Source: Mycolicibacterium pyrenivorans (lineage in GTDB: Bacteria > Actinomycetota > Actinomycetes > Mycobacteriales > Mycobacteriaceae). Taken from it: DNA of 52,184 bases. How positions within the stretch are numbered: position 1 is the stretch's first letter; the number at the start of each line of letters is the position of its first letter. The translations under genes and the position numbers were made by a program. Shown in pieces: positions 15,857 through 25,542 of the stretch. The stretch spans positions 1 through 52,184 of the forward strand of contig NZ_JACKSH010000075.1 of assembly GCF_025821625.1 (NCBI RefSeq). The letters run 5' to 3'. A model generated the notes under the pieces. The model worked only from the letters and a program-made list of their open reading frames with translations, did not search any database and was not told the DNA's origin.

Positions 15857-18496
15857 ATGATCACTGATACCGGACCAACGGCTGACGCGTCTCCGACGAA
15901 ATTGAACTGGCAACTAGAGCACGCCGAGCCCGGAGTGCTGGTGTACTCCGTACCGGGCGCCAACCCGCCGACGCACCCGCTCGTGCGCCGCACGGTCGAC
16001 CGCGCAGACCGACGCTGGGTGCCCTCGGGGACGCCAACCGCACGGGATCACCCGGCGAAGCACTCCCCCCTGCATCGCGCCGAGTACATCGGCCGGGTCG
16101 GGGTGTTGGCGGCGGCACTCGGCGTGGGGGCAGCAATAGCCGGCACACCAGGTGTCGCGTCGGCGACGCCCGCCGAGGCGGACTCCACCACCTCGTCATC
16201 CTCGACCGCGGAATCGGCTGACGTCAGCAGCGACGAGGCCGGCCCCGGTCGGACCTCCACAAGCGAGCCGTCGACCGGTACGACCTCCGCAGACGCCGAG
16301 GACGCCGACGCCGAGGACGCCGAGGACGAGGCCGACGCCGAGGACACGACTGCGGACGCCGAGGTACTGGACGCCCCCACCCCGCTGGATGACACGACCA
16401 GCGAGACCGTGGAGCAACCCAGCCCCGCACCGCGACAGACCACCGCGCCATCGACAGCGGCGGAGAGTCCCGCCGGACCCACGGCTGACTCCTTTACTGA
16501 GACGGTGCCGCTGATCCCCGTGATGCCGGAAGATCAGTCCGCCACCACCGCCGCCGAACCGGCGCCCCCGATCTCTCCAGAGACAGAGCCACCCGCCCCT
16601 GTCGGCGTCGTCAAGCGGGTACTCAACACCGTGCTGGCGCCTCTGGCTGCGACGGAGAGCCCGCCCACCCAAACCGTCCAAACCCCTTTGCTCTGGGGCG
16701 CTTTCGAATGGGTGCGGCACCCTTTCGCCAATTCCACGCCGGTCTTGAGCTACGACCCCACCACAACCTTGCAGCACGGCAACATCATCACCGGCCACCT
16801 CATGGCCAACCAATTCGACTCGGACACCCTGACCCTCACGGCGTCAGCTCCTGTCAACGGTGGCACCGTTGCCATGCACCCCGACGGCACGTTCTCCTAC
16901 ACCGTGCCGGTCACCAGGTACGCCGCCGGTGGCACCGACACATTCACCACTACTGCCACCGACGCCCGCAGCCCCGCCCTCGCAGCGCTGCTCAGCCGCG
17001 CCAGCTTCGGACTCATCGGCAACCGCGGCCACACTGCCACCACCACCGTCACCTTGGATATCGCCCCTGTGACGGCCTCCGCCTACGCTTTGGGCGCCGT
17101 CCGACACGGCACCGGCGCAGTGCCGGGCACACTCCACGTCACGGCCTCCAACTCCTCGACCTACGCCCTGACGGGCGGCCCGACCAAGGGGCACCTCACA
17201 CTCGACACCGTCACCGGCGCCTTCGTCTACACCCCGACATCCGTCGCGCGCCACGAAGCGTCGGCTGAGAACGCCACCGCCGACGAACTCACCGACACCT
17301 TCACCATCACCGTCGACGACGGCCAAGGTGGGGTGATCAGGGTGCCGGTCTCTGTGGCAATCGACCCATCCAACAGCTCACCGACCATGACCATGGTCGT
17401 CTCGGACCCCGACGGTGCCGGCACGGTCCACGTGATCGTCACCGTCACCGATCCCGACAACGACCCGACCACGTACCTCGTCGTCCACGACCCGGCCTAC
17501 GGCACCCTGACCCCGACTCCCGACGGTTACGACTACAACCCCAACGCCGCAGCCGTCTCGCCCGGCGTCGAGACCGAGACCGTCACCGTCACCGCTTCAG
17601 ACCTCCACCATGGCACCGATACCGAAACCGCCACTGTCACAATCAGTCCGGCGAATATCTTCGTGCCCGTCGGCACCGCTGCCGTGGTGCCCAGCTCCAC
17701 GGGCATCAACCTGCCCGCAGCGGCCACGGTCTTCACGCTGCGTGGCCGGAGTTACGGACGGCTGACCCCCGACAGGATGAGTAAAGGACTCAGCGGCATC
17801 TTCGCCCAGGATCCCTACTCGATCGTGAAGCTCGACTACCCGACGTGGGGTCTGAACTCGATCAAAGAAGGCGTCAAAATCCTCGACGCCGCGCTGATGT
17901 CCACGTCCGGCGACATCATCGTCGCGGGCCACTCGGAGGGTGCCCAAGTCGCCTCCCGCTGGATCCGCCAGTACGCCTCTGACCCGGTCAGGGCAGACCT
18001 GGCCACCCGACTCACCTTCGTACTGACCGGCAATCCCCTACGCTCGGGCAGCGGCAAAGCCATCGGCCTGCGCGAAAGTGACGGTGTGATCGGCCAGCCG
18101 ACACCGACAACCACTCCCTGGCCGATCATCGACGTCGCCCGCCGGTGGGACGGTTGGGCGGACTGGCCCACCGACACCACCAGTGAATGGGCCGTCGCCA
18201 ACGCCATGGCAGGCCAGAACACCTCGCACATGTTTTACAGCCAGGTTGACCTCTACGACCCGCAGAACACCGTATGGCAGGAAGGCAACACCACCTTTGT
18301 GCTGACCCACGAGAACAATCTGCCGATGCTGACCCGCTACTGGTTCGCGCCTTCCGACTTCGAAAGCGTCGTCCGGGCAAAGGTCGAAGCCGGATACGAC
18401 CGCCCATCCAATGACATCCCAGTCCCAGTCCAACCGATCCAGAGCCTGAAGTGGCAGCGGGTGCTGGAAAGGTTGGTGCTCAAGTTCGGAGCATGA
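15857..18496 (+). CDS. Large Ig-like surface protein with PE-PPE-type hydrolase domain (copy 2)
   Basis: An 879-residue paralogue of the protein at 7998-10784. It repeats the N-terminal plan: LNWQLEHAEPG, VYSVPG, RRWVPSGTP, a KHS-LH-AEYIGRVGVLAAALG block, then a cleavage site after ASA103. A Thr/Ser/Asp/Glu stalk follows, with a DAED-type simple repeat at about 150-180, then three Ig-like VCBS/cadherin-type repeats. The C-terminal domain keeps an intact nucleophile elbow, AGHSEGA with Ser693, and the PE-PPE-type tail (NTSHMFYS, DLYDPQNTVW), so it may be an active esterase. The ATG at 15857 follows AGGGGGG; a 17-residue upstream extension is not supported. Export and wall exposure are inferred from the signal and stalk. 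It stands as a single gene. Confidence 0.78.
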   Translation: MITDTGPTADASPTKLNWQLEHAEPGVLVYSVPGANPPTHPLVRRTVDRADRRWVPSGTPTARDHPAKHSPLHRAEYIGRVGVLAAALGVGAAIAGTPGVASATPAEADSTTSSSSTAESADVSSDEAGPGRTSTSEPSTGTTSADAEDADAEDAEDEADAEDTTADAEVLDAPTPLDDTTSETVEQPSPAPRQTTAPSTAAESPAGPTADSFTETVPLIPVMPEDQSATTAAEPAPPISPETEPPAPVGVVKRVLNTVLAPLAATESPPTQTVQTPLLWGAFEWVRHPFANSTPVLSYDPTTTLQHGNIITGHLMANQFDSDTLTLTASAPVNGGTVAMHPDGTFSYTVPVTRYAAGGTDTFTTTATDARSPALAALLSRASFGLIGNRGHTATTTVTLDIAPVTASAYALGAVRHGTGAVPGTLHVTASNSSTYALTGGPTKGHLTLDTVTGAFVYTPTSVARHEASAENATADELTDTFTITVDDGQGGVIRVPVSVAIDPSNSSPTMTMVVSDPDGAGTVHVIVTVTDPDNDPTTYLVVHDPAYGTLTPTPDGYDYNPNAAAVSPGVETETVTVTASDLHHGTDTETATVTISPANIFVPVGTAAVVPSSTGINLPAAATVFTLRGRSYGRLTPDRMSKGLSGIFAQDPYSIVKLDYPTWGLNSIKEGVKILDAALMSTSGDIIVAGHSEGAQVASRWIRQYASDPVRADLATRLTFVLTGNPLRSGSGKAIGLRESDGVIGQPTPTTTPWPIIDVARRWDGWADWPTDTTSEWAVANAMAGQNTSHMFYSQVDLYDPQNTVWQEGNTTFVLTHENNLPMLTRYWFAPSDFESVVRAKVEAGYDRPSNDIPVPVQPIQSLKWQRVLERLVLKFGA

Positions 18497-18606
18497 TCCT
18501 CGTCGTTCGTCAGCTACCCGAGGCGCGGGGTCTGCCGATCATGTCGGAGGAACGTCGGCGGCGGGTACCTCCCCAGGAGCGTTTCATGCCTACCGTTGCG
18601 TGCGAC

Positions 18607-18640
18607 GGCGCCGCCCGGACCGTGGCCCCTCGGCGGCGCC
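18607..18640 (+). terminator. Possible terminator hairpin after surface gene 2
   Basis: GGCGCCGCC and GGCGGCGCC form a 9-bp GC-only stem with a 16-base loop, 110 bases after the stop at 18496. There is no T-run, as is usual for mycobacterial hairpins. The rest of 18497-18749 shows no convincing gene. Confidence 0.35.
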
Positions 18641-18749
18641 CGAAGTGACCTTGTGCTCTGGCCGTGGTGGGGGCTGCGATCTCACAATTGACGGTGAGTC
18701 GGGCCGAAGTCAGTCAGACGCGAGATACCTTCGATGGAAGGGGATTCCG

Positions 18750-19688
18750 ATGATCGGAGCCTTACTTGGGGCGTCGTCGTCCGTCCCGTTCTCCGTGTGG
18801 CGCAAGATCGCCATGGCGACGTGGCGGCCCAGGACGGACCCGATCATCTCCGCCACGATGGACGTCGAAGCGACCCGGCTGGAGGAGTACATCGCCCAGG
18901 TCCGCGCCGCCACCGGCGAGCACATCACCCCCATGCACGTCGTCGGAAGGGCCGCCGCCAAGGTCTTCGAGGCGCTGCCAGGACTCAACGGCCGAGTGGC
19001 ATTCGGCAGCTTCCTGCCGTCACCGACCATCGACTGCTTCTTCGTCGTGTCACTGCGTGCCGATCCGGTCGCGGGAGCCGAGGCATCCGCAACCGACCTG
19101 TCGGGCGCCGTCGTGCGGCGGATCGACGAGAAACCACCCTGGGCCGTCGCCCGGGAACTGGCCGACCGCGCCGCGCGCATCCGCCACGACGACGACCCAC
19201 AGTTCAAGCGGGCCAAGACGATCGCGCAGGTACTGCCGCCGCTGGTGCTCCGTCAGGTGATGGACGGCATCGGCTTCGTCACCGAGACGCTCCAATTGCC
19301 CCTCCCCCTTTTCGGGCTCGAGGCGCGCCCGTATGGCTCCATCCTGGTCAGCAATGTCGGCACCTACGGCCTGGAAACGGCCGCCGCCCCGGTGCCGACG
19401 TTCTGCCACGTGCCCTTCGTGATCGTGGTGGGTGCGGTGACCGACAAGGTCGTGGCCCGCGACGGTCAACCCGTCGTCCGTCAGATACTGCCGCTGACGA
19501 TGACGCTCGACCACCGGTTCGTCGACGGCTACCAGGCGGCGACCATGGCGCGTGTCTTCCGGGAGTACATGGAGGATCCCGCCGCCTTCGACCCGGTGCC
19601 CACCGTGAGCCGGGATCATGGTGGGCTGCGCTCCTCCACACCGGCCAATGGCAAGGTCTCGGCGACCGCTGCGACCCACAGACCGTAG
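18750..19688 (+). CDS. Stand-alone 2-oxoacid dehydrogenase E2-type acyltransferase domain
   Basis: A 312-residue protein that is only the catalytic (CAT-fold) domain of dihydrolipoamide acyltransferases, with no lipoyl or E1/E3-binding domain. The signature TLDHRFVDGYQAA carries the catalytic His and nearby Asp of the DHRxxDG motif. The start ATG at 18750 has GGAAGGGG six bases upstream; a longer frame from 18600 runs through intergenic sequence. Without a lipoyl domain it cannot act as a normal E2; such stand-alone proteins may acylate other carriers or take part in lipid metabolism. It precedes the small helical protein and the YrbE permease on the same strand and may form an operon with them. 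The biological substrate is unknown. Confidence 0.85.
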   Translation: MIGALLGASSSVPFSVWRKIAMATWRPRTDPIISATMDVEATRLEEYIAQVRAATGEHITPMHVVGRAAAKVFEALPGLNGRVAFGSFLPSPTIDCFFVVSLRADPVAGAEASATDLSGAVVRRIDEKPPWAVARELADRAARIRHDDDPQFKRAKTIAQVLPPLVLRQVMDGIGFVTETLQLPLPLFGLEARPYGSILVSNVGTYGLETAAAPVPTFCHVPFVIVVGAVTDKVVARDGQPVVRQILPLTMTLDHRFVDGYQAATMARVFREYMEDPAAFDPVPTVSRDHGGLRSSTPANGKVSATAATHRP

Positions 19689-19769
19689 GAGCCTTAAGAC
19701 CCTTGCCGGGCCCCACCCGACAGGCGGATTGTCGAATGGTTCGCTAAACACGACAAACAGGAGCGCGTC

Positions 19770-20108
19770 ATGACGAAGACCACCGGAAAGAGCTCAGCCG
19801 CCAAGGAGCCCGACACCACCGCGAGCGCCGTCCAATCGGTGGTGGAGCGCGCGGCCGGGTTGTCCGACGACGTGCTCAAGTCGGTCGAAGCCGGACAGCG
19901 GGCCGCGATCGAGGCGGTGCGCAAGTTCGTCGACACCGTCGACGAGGCGCTTCCCGCCAAGGAGGATCACCCGTCGCGTCGTGAGACGGTGATCGACGCG
20001 GCGCTGGACATGGCCGACCGACTCGTCACCACGCAGTACGAGTTCCTGCGCAGCGTGGTCCAGAGCGCTGACCGGACACTGCGCAAACCCGACGACTCCC
20101 CGAAGTAG
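19770..20108 (+). CDS. Small helical, phasin-like hypothetical protein
   Basis: A 112-residue charged protein without signal peptide or membrane segment. From about residue 20 onward the hydrophobic residues recur every three to four positions, as in long amphipathic helices, and the ends are Lys/Ser/Pro-rich. This resembles phasin-type or lipid-surface-binding helices but no family motif is certain. A good ribosome binding site (CAGGAG) precedes the ATG. It is 18 bases upstream of the yrbE gene, so co-transcription is very likely. Binding to a lipid or membrane surface is an inference. Confidence 0.65.
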   Translation: MTKTTGKSSAAKEPDTTASAVQSVVERAAGLSDDVLKSVEAGQRAAIEAVRKFVDTVDEALPAKEDHPSRRETVIDAALDMADRLVTTQYEFLRSVVQSADRTLRKPDDSPK

Positions 20109-20126
20109 CGGGCGGGTGCGGGCCCG

Positions 20127-20969
20127 ATGACGCCGCCCGCCGCGCTGCGGATGCGGCGGGCGTTCAGGTGGGCGCCCAAACTGGTCGACGCCTTCGGCGA
20201 GCAGGCGTTGTTCTACGGCCAGTCGTTGATGGCAATCCCGCTCGCGGTCAGGCTCTATCGCCGGGAAACGGCGCGGCTGATCGCCGAGATGGCCTTCGGG
20301 GCCGGCGGACTGCTGGTCATCGGTGGAACGCTCGGGGTGACGGCGCTGCTGACCCTGGCCTCCGGCGGGATTCTCGCCGTGCAGGGCTACTCGTCTCTCG
20401 GCGATATCGGCATCGAGGCGTTGACCGGGTTCCTCTCGGCGTTCCTCAACGTCCGCATCGTGGCCCCGGTCATCGCCGGTATCGCCCTGGCGGCCACCAT
20501 CGGCGCGGGCACCACGGCGCAACTCGGTGCGATGCGCATCGCCGAGGAGATCGACGCACTCGAGGTGATGGCGGTGCGGTCGATGTCGTTTCTGGTGGGC
20601 ACCAGGATGATCGCCGGCGCTGTCGTCATCGTCCCGCTCTATTCGCTGGCCACCCTGGCGTCGTTCTTCGCCGCGCGGTTCACCACGGTGTACCTCAGCG
20701 GGCAGTCCAGCGGCCTCTACGACCACTACTTCAACACGTTCCTGATACCGACGGACCTGCTGTGGTCGTTCCTGCAGGCCATCGTCATGTCGATCGCGGT
20801 GATGCTGGTGCACACCTACTACGGCTACAACGCCAAGGGCGGCCCGGTCGGCGTGGGAGTCGCGACCGGCGATGCCGTCCGCACATCGCTGGTGGTCGTC
20901 GTCTTGATCACGTTGCTCATCTCTCTTGCCGTATACGGCTCGTCCGGCAAATTCACTCTGTCCGGATAG
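20127..20969 (+). CDS. YrbE (MlaE-type) permease, orphan
   Basis: A 280-residue integral membrane protein of the MlaE/YrbE permease family. The typical blocks are AEMAFGAGGLLVIGGTLGV, the EQuP-like segment GTTAQLGAMRIAEEIDALEVM, and SGLYDHYFNTFLIPTDLLWSF. The last of these matches YrbE-B rather than YrbE-A proteins. YrbE normally occurs as an A/B pair ahead of six mce genes for lipid import; here there is one permease and no mce gene or ATPase in the neighbourhood. It may pair with components encoded elsewhere or with the neighbouring small proteins. Membrane topology and family are clear; the transported lipid and the partner are not known. Confidence 0.88.
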   Translation: MTPPAALRMRRAFRWAPKLVDAFGEQALFYGQSLMAIPLAVRLYRRETARLIAEMAFGAGGLLVIGGTLGVTALLTLASGGILAVQGYSSLGDIGIEALTGFLSAFLNVRIVAPVIAGIALAATIGAGTTAQLGAMRIAEEIDALEVMAVRSMSFLVGTRMIAGAVVIVPLYSLATLASFFAARFTTVYLSGQSSGLYDHYFNTFLIPTDLLWSFLQAIVMSIAVMLVHTYYGYNAKGGPVGVGVATGDAVRTSLVVVVLITLLISLAVYGSSGKFTLSG

Positions 20970-21019
20970 CGGGCCGCACCTCAGCGTTCCCCTCAAGAAA
21001 CGAAAGGAAGGACACCGAC

Positions 21020-21205
21020 ATGGTTGATCGAAACGAGCTGGCCGAGTTGGCCGATCAGGCTGCCGAGGCGCTGCTGAAGGCGATAGCGAGCGCCGCGCCG
21101 AAGAGCGGGTCGACGGACGGGGTGCTTCACCTGGCACAGGCGTATGCGCTGGTCGTCTCCGCTGAGCCCGGCAAGCCGCCGCAGCCGCCGATCTCGTCGG
21201 ACTGA
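21020..21205 (+). CDS. 61-residue hypothetical protein
   Basis: The ATG at 21020 follows AAAGGAAGG at a good distance, and the 61-residue product has an Ala/Leu/Glu-rich amphipathic helix followed by a Pro-rich end. It lies 50 bases after yrbE and ends five bases before the convergent acyl-CoA synthetase stop. The ribosome binding site and codon use make it a likely gene. No family is recognised; it may belong with the upstream YrbE and helical protein. Confidence 0.6.
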   Translation: MVDRNELAELADQAAEALLKAIASAAPKSGSTDGVLHLAQAYALVVSAEPGKPPQPPISSD

Positions 21206-21210
21206 TCAGC

Positions 21211-23049
21211 TCACGCGTAGAGGTCCGTGATGGCGTCGGCGAAGTTCTTCACGATGACGTTGCGCTTCGCCTTCAGGCTGGGAGTGAGATCGCCTGCGGC
21301 GACCGATAACTCGCGGTCGAGCAGCGCGAACCTCTTGATCTGCTCCCAGCGGTTGAGTTGCTCGTTGAGCGTGTCGATGTAACCGCCGATCAACTCCCGG
21401 GTCGAGTCGTGCCGGGCAATCTCGGCGAACGACAGGTTCTCCATGCCGTTCTTGGCGGCCCAGTCGCTGATCGCCTCGCTGTCCAGACTCACCAGCGCCA
21501 CGCAGTAGGGCCGTTCCTCGCCGTACACGATCATCTCGCTGACGTACGGGCAGATGGCCTTGAACGCCGCGGCCGTCGCCGACGGGGCCACGTACTTGCC
21601 CTGCGAGGTCTTGAAGAGATCCTTCTTGCGGTCGGTGATGCGCAGGAATCCGTCGTCGTCGATGGTGCCGATGTCCCCGGTGTGCAACCAGCCGTCCGGA
21701 TCCAGCGCTTCGGCACTGGCCTCCGGCAGGTCGTGATAGCCGGTCATCACGCTGGGGCTGCGCAGCAGGACCTCACCGTCGGCGGCGATCTTGACCTCGC
21801 TGCCGGGGAAGGGCAGCCCGACGGTCCCGAACCGGTATGCGTTGGGGCGGTTGATGAATGACGCCGCCGCCGTCTCGGTGAGGCCGTAGCCTTCGAGCAC
21901 GATGATGCCGACGGCGTCGAACCACTGCGCGAGGTCGTGGTTCAGCGGGGCGGCGGCGGAGACGAAGAACCGCAGCCGGCCGCCGAAGCGTTCCCGGATC
22001 GTCGAGAACACCAGCCTGTCGGCGACCGCCCGCTGCATCGACAGCAGCGGCGACGGTTTCCTGCCGGCCTCCCTGGCCTGAGAAGCCTTGACCCCCACGC
22101 CGAGGGCCCAGTCGAAGATGCGCTTCTTGATCCCGCCTTCGTCGGCGATCATGCCCTGGATGCGGGCGTGCGCCTTCTCGAAGATCCTCGGGGCGGCGGC
22201 CATGAACGTCGGACGCAGGACCGCGAGATTGTCGACGATCTTGTCGACCCGGCCGTCGATCGCTGTCGGAAAGCCGATGATCAACGGCAGCGCGAGCATC
22301 ACCTTGCCGAACGCGTGAGCCAGGGGCAGCCACAGGAAGTTCAGGTCGTCGGCGCGCAGGATGCCGAGTGCGTCGATGGCCGCGGCGGTGTACGTCCACG
22401 CACGGTGCGGAAGCAGCACCCCCTTGGGCCGGCCGGTGGTTCCGGAGGTGTAGATGATGCTGGCCAGGTGCTCGGGACGGATGCCCTCGACGCGCTCCTC
22501 GACGGCGTCGGGAGAATTTGCCAGCAATTGCTCACCGAGTATCTCGAGTTCGGCGAGCGTGATCACGAAGTCGCCGTCGCCGTCCCCGTCGACGATCACC
22601 ACCTTCTCCACGTCGGGTAGTTCCGCGCGGTGCTCGAGCAACTTGTCGACCTGGTTCTGGTCTTCGGCGACGACGACGCGGCTTCCGGAGTTGGCGACGA
22701 TGAACGCGACATCGCGGGCATTGGTCGTCGGATACAGGGTGGTGGTGGCGGCACCGGCGCACAGCACCGAGAAGTCGACGAGCACCCACTCGTAGCGCGT
22801 CGAGGAGGCCAGCGCGACACGGTCCTCAGGGGCGATGCCGAGCGCGATCAACCCGGCGGCGATCAGACGGACGCGGTCACCCACCTGCTGCCAGGTGACA
22901 CTCGTCCAGCCGCCGTCGTCGGGGAACCGGAACGCCTCGGAGTTCGGGGTGACGGCGACGCGGTCGAGGAACAACCGCGCAACCGACGGCGCCTGAGCGT
23001 CGATCTTGCTGAGGTCGGCGACGTTCTCGGCTGCACTCAGCCTGTCCAC
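21211..23049 (-). CDS. Long-chain fatty-acid-CoA ligase (FadD type)
   Basis: A 612-residue AMP-forming acyl-CoA synthetase, long-chain length class. The ATP-binding signature is TSGTTGRPKGVLLPH, the acyl-adenylate motif GYGLTETAA, and the C-terminal GWLHTGDIG and DRKKDLFKTSQGKY hinge region with the catalytic Lys. It activates a fatty acid to acyl-AMP and then acyl-CoA, in the cytoplasm or at the membrane. The start is uncertain between TTG (23052) and GTG (23049); the weak AGGCTGGG suits the GTG. Its sequence is closest, by recall, to FadD15-like enzymes of mycobacteria. It is convergent with the lipid-linked cluster at 18.7-21.2 kb, which may or may not be functional context. Confidence 0.9.
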   Translation of the reverse strand: MDRLSAAENVADLSKIDAQAPSVARLFLDRVAVTPNSEAFRFPDDGGWTSVTWQQVGDRVRLIAAGLIALGIAPEDRVALASSTRYEWVLVDFSVLCAGAATTTLYPTTNARDVAFIVANSGSRVVVAEDQNQVDKLLEHRAELPDVEKVVIVDGDGDGDFVITLAELEILGEQLLANSPDAVEERVEGIRPEHLASIIYTSGTTGRPKGVLLPHRAWTYTAAAIDALGILRADDLNFLWLPLAHAFGKVMLALPLIIGFPTAIDGRVDKIVDNLAVLRPTFMAAAPRIFEKAHARIQGMIADEGGIKKRIFDWALGVGVKASQAREAGRKPSPLLSMQRAVADRLVFSTIRERFGGRLRFFVSAAAPLNHDLAQWFDAVGIIVLEGYGLTETAAASFINRPNAYRFGTVGLPFPGSEVKIAADGEVLLRSPSVMTGYHDLPEASAEALDPDGWLHTGDIGTIDDDGFLRITDRKKDLFKTSQGKYVAPSATAAAFKAICPYVSEMIVYGEERPYCVALVSLDSEAISDWAAKNGMENLSFAEIARHDSTRELIGGYIDTLNEQLNRWEQIKRFALLDRELSVAAGDLTPSLKAKRNVIVKNFADAITDLYA

Positions 23050-23187
23050 CAACCCAGCCTAGGTACGTTGGCGATCGGATTTGTGCGTATTCACATTCTT
23101 GATCCGGCTTGCTCCGGCCCTCCCTGTCCCGGCGCCGGGCTCTGACCCCGACAGGGACGCCGACAGGTCCCCATTAGGCTGTGCCGC

Positions 23188-24441
23188 ATGGCTGCTGACA
23201 TCGTGCCGATCCGGCTGAGGCTGACGAAGGGCGACGTGTACACGCTGTGGGCGCCGCGGTGGCGCGCCGACGGCGACGAGTGGGAGGCCTTCCTCGGCAA
23301 GGATGAGGACCTGTACGTCTTCGAATCCGTCGCCGACCTGGTCGCCTTCGTGCGGACCAACACCGACAACGACATCGCCGACCACCCGGCGTGGGAGAAG
23401 CTGACCGAGGCGAACGCCCACCGGCTGGACCCCGCCGAGGAGAACACGCACGACCTGGCCGGCTTCGAGGAACTGCTCGCCAAGAAGCCCACCGCCGAGG
23501 GCGTGGACGCGCTGCACGGCGCGCTGGCCGTCGTGTCGTCGATCGGAACGGTGTGCGAGTTGCCGTCGGTCACCAAGTTCTTCAACGGAAACCCGGTGCT
23601 CGGGACCGTCGGCGGCGGGGTGGAGGCGTTCGGCGGCCGTGCCGGGCGCAAGCGCTGGGCGGAGATCGAGAAGATCATCGCCCGCGGTTGGGACAAGGTC
23701 ATCGACGCGATCGACGAGATCGTCACCACCCCCGCGGTCGACAGTGCCGCGGTGGCGAAGGCCCAGGCCGAGCTCGACGCGGAGGCGCCGGAACCCGAGG
23801 AAGACGACGACGTGGTGATCGACGACATCGTCGACACCGAAGAGGAAGCAGACGACCTGGCCGTCGCGGCCCAGCAGAAGGTGCTCGGCAGCGACGAGGA
23901 CTTCTGGCAGCGGGTGGGCATCGACCCGGTCCGGATGATGACGCGGAGCGGCACGTTCTTCACGCTGCGCTGCTACCTCGACGACCAGCCGATCTTCCTC
24001 GGCCGAAACGGCCGCATCAGCGTCTTTCCGTCCGAGCGGGCGTTGGCGCGCTACCTGGCCGACGAACACGACCACGACCTGTCCGACCTGGCCACCTACG
24101 ACGACATCCGCACCGCCGCCACCGACGGCTCGCTGCGCGTCGACGTCACCGACGACAACGTCTACGTGCTGACCGACATCGTCGACGACCTGGCCGAAGG
24201 CCCCGACGCCCTGGACCGCGATCAGGTCGCGCTGGCGGTCGAGTTGCTGCGCGACATCGGCGACTACGCCGAGGACACCGGCGTGGACGCCAAGCTCGCC
24301 CCCGACGCGCCGCTGGGACGGCTGATCGCCTCGGTGCTCGAACCCGGTTCCGTCAGCCGCCCGAGCGCGCCGTACGCCGAGGCGGTCGCCCAGTGGGAGT
24401 CGCTGGAGACGTTCGTCGAGTCGCGGCTGCGTCAGGAGTAG
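23188..24441 (+). CDS. Conserved mycobacterial protein (Rv3311-like)
   Basis: A 417-residue soluble, strongly acidic protein with two similar halves: both contain a TLW/FTLRCYL block followed by FLGxxxxL/ISVF and an xxLARYLAxxxxxDLSD-type helix. This internal duplication is visible at about 18-70 and 258-310, separated by an Asp/Glu-rich stretch (DDDVVIDDIVDTEEEADD, about 208-226). No catalytic motif is recognised. The gene order next to add, deoA, cdd and sdh matches what I recall around Rv3311 of M. tuberculosis, whose function is not known; some databases call such proteins primosomal, which this sequence does not support. ATG 23188 starts the acidic protein. The downstream convergent gene begins only three bases away. 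Confidence 0.8.
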   Translation: MAADIVPIRLRLTKGDVYTLWAPRWRADGDEWEAFLGKDEDLYVFESVADLVAFVRTNTDNDIADHPAWEKLTEANAHRLDPAEENTHDLAGFEELLAKKPTAEGVDALHGALAVVSSIGTVCELPSVTKFFNGNPVLGTVGGGVEAFGGRAGRKRWAEIEKIIARGWDKVIDAIDEIVTTPAVDSAAVAKAQAELDAEAPEPEEDDDVVIDDIVDTEEEADDLAVAAQQKVLGSDEDFWQRVGIDPVRMMTRSGTFFTLRCYLDDQPIFLGRNGRISVFPSERALARYLADEHDHDLSDLATYDDIRTAATDGSLRVDVTDDNVYVLTDIVDDLAEGPDALDRDQVALAVELLRDIGDYAEDTGVDAKLAPDAPLGRLIASVLEPGSVSRPSAPYAEAVAQWESLETFVESRLRQE

Positions 24442-24444
24442 GCG

Positions 24445-25533
24445 CTAGCCGATGAGGACGGCGTAGCGGGGTTTGATCACGTCGTCGATCACCGCAAGCC
24501 GCTCGTCGAACGCGATGAACGCCGACTTCATCGCGTTGATCGTGAACCGCTCCAGATCGCTCCACCCGTAACCGAACGCCTCGACCAGGCGCAGCATCTC
24601 CAGGCTCATCGAGGTGTCGCTCATCAACCGGTTGTCGGTGTTGACGGTGACGCGGAAGCGCAGTCGGGCCAGCTGATCGAATGGATGCTCGGCGATGCTG
24701 GCCACCGCGCCGGTCTGCACGTTGGAGCTCGGGCACATCTCGAACGGAATCCGCTTGTCCCGCAACAGCGCCGCCAACCGTCCGAGGTGCGCGGACCCAT
24801 CGGGGGCGCGCTCGATGTCGTCGACGATGCGCACCCCGTGGCCGAGGCGGTCGGCTCCGCAGAACGCGATCGCCTCATGGATGGAGGGCAGCCCGAACGC
24901 CTCGCCCGCGTGAATCGTGAAGCGGGCGTTGTTGCCTCGCATGTACTCGAACGCGTCGAGGTGACGGCTCGGCGGGTACCCGGCCTCGGCGCCGGCGATG
25001 TCGAACCCGACAACCCCCTTGTCCCGGAACCGGATCGCCAGCTCGGCGATCTCGCGCGAGCGCGCGGCGTGGCGCATCGCGGTGACCAGGCAGCGCACCA
25101 CGATCGTGTGACCTTCGGCGGCCGCGGCCTTCTCCCCGTCGGCGAAGCCCGCCAGCACAGCGTCGACGACCGCGTCCAGCGACAGTCCGCCGTCGATGTG
25201 CAGCTCGGGCGCGAACCGGATCTCGGCGTAGACGACGTTGTCGCGTGCGAGGTCCTCGACGCATTCGTAGGCCACCCGGTGCAGCGCCTCCGGCGCCTGC
25301 ATGACGCCGACGGTGTGGGCGAACGGCTCCAGGTAGCGCACCAGCGATCCACTGTGCGCGGCGGTGCGGAAGAACGTCGCGAGCGAGTCCACGTCGGTGG
25401 CCGGCAGGTCGTCGTAGCCGTACTTCGCCGCCAGCTCCAGCACCGTCGCGGGCCGCAGCCCGCCGTCGAGGTGGTCGTGCAGCAGCGCCTTCGGCGCCTG
25501 CCGGATCGTCTCCAGGGTCAACGGTGTGGTCAC
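24445..25533 (-). CDS. add: Adenosine deaminase
   Basis: A 362-residue adenosine deaminase. The metal-binding HDHLDGG near the N-terminus, HAGEAFG with catalytic Glu nearby, the RLGHGVR His-containing block, and NTDNRLMS with the metal-binding Asp are all present. It converts adenosine or deoxyadenosine to inosine or deoxyinosine and ammonia in purine salvage. The GTG start at 25533 follows GAGGAG, nine bases after the deoA stop. It is the last gene of the cdd-deoA-add salvage operon. Confidence 0.95.
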   Translation of the reverse strand: MTTPLTLETIRQAPKALLHDHLDGGLRPATVLELAAKYGYDDLPATDVDSLATFFRTAAHSGSLVRYLEPFAHTVGVMQAPEALHRVAYECVEDLARDNVVYAEIRFAPELHIDGGLSLDAVVDAVLAGFADGEKAAAAEGHTIVVRCLVTAMRHAARSREIAELAIRFRDKGVVGFDIAGAEAGYPPSRHLDAFEYMRGNNARFTIHAGEAFGLPSIHEAIAFCGADRLGHGVRIVDDIERAPDGSAHLGRLAALLRDKRIPFEMCPSSNVQTGAVASIAEHPFDQLARLRFRVTVNTDNRLMSDTSMSLEMLRLVEAFGYGWSDLERFTINAMKSAFIAFDERLAVIDDVIKPRYAVLIG

Positions 25534-25542
25534 GGAATCTCC

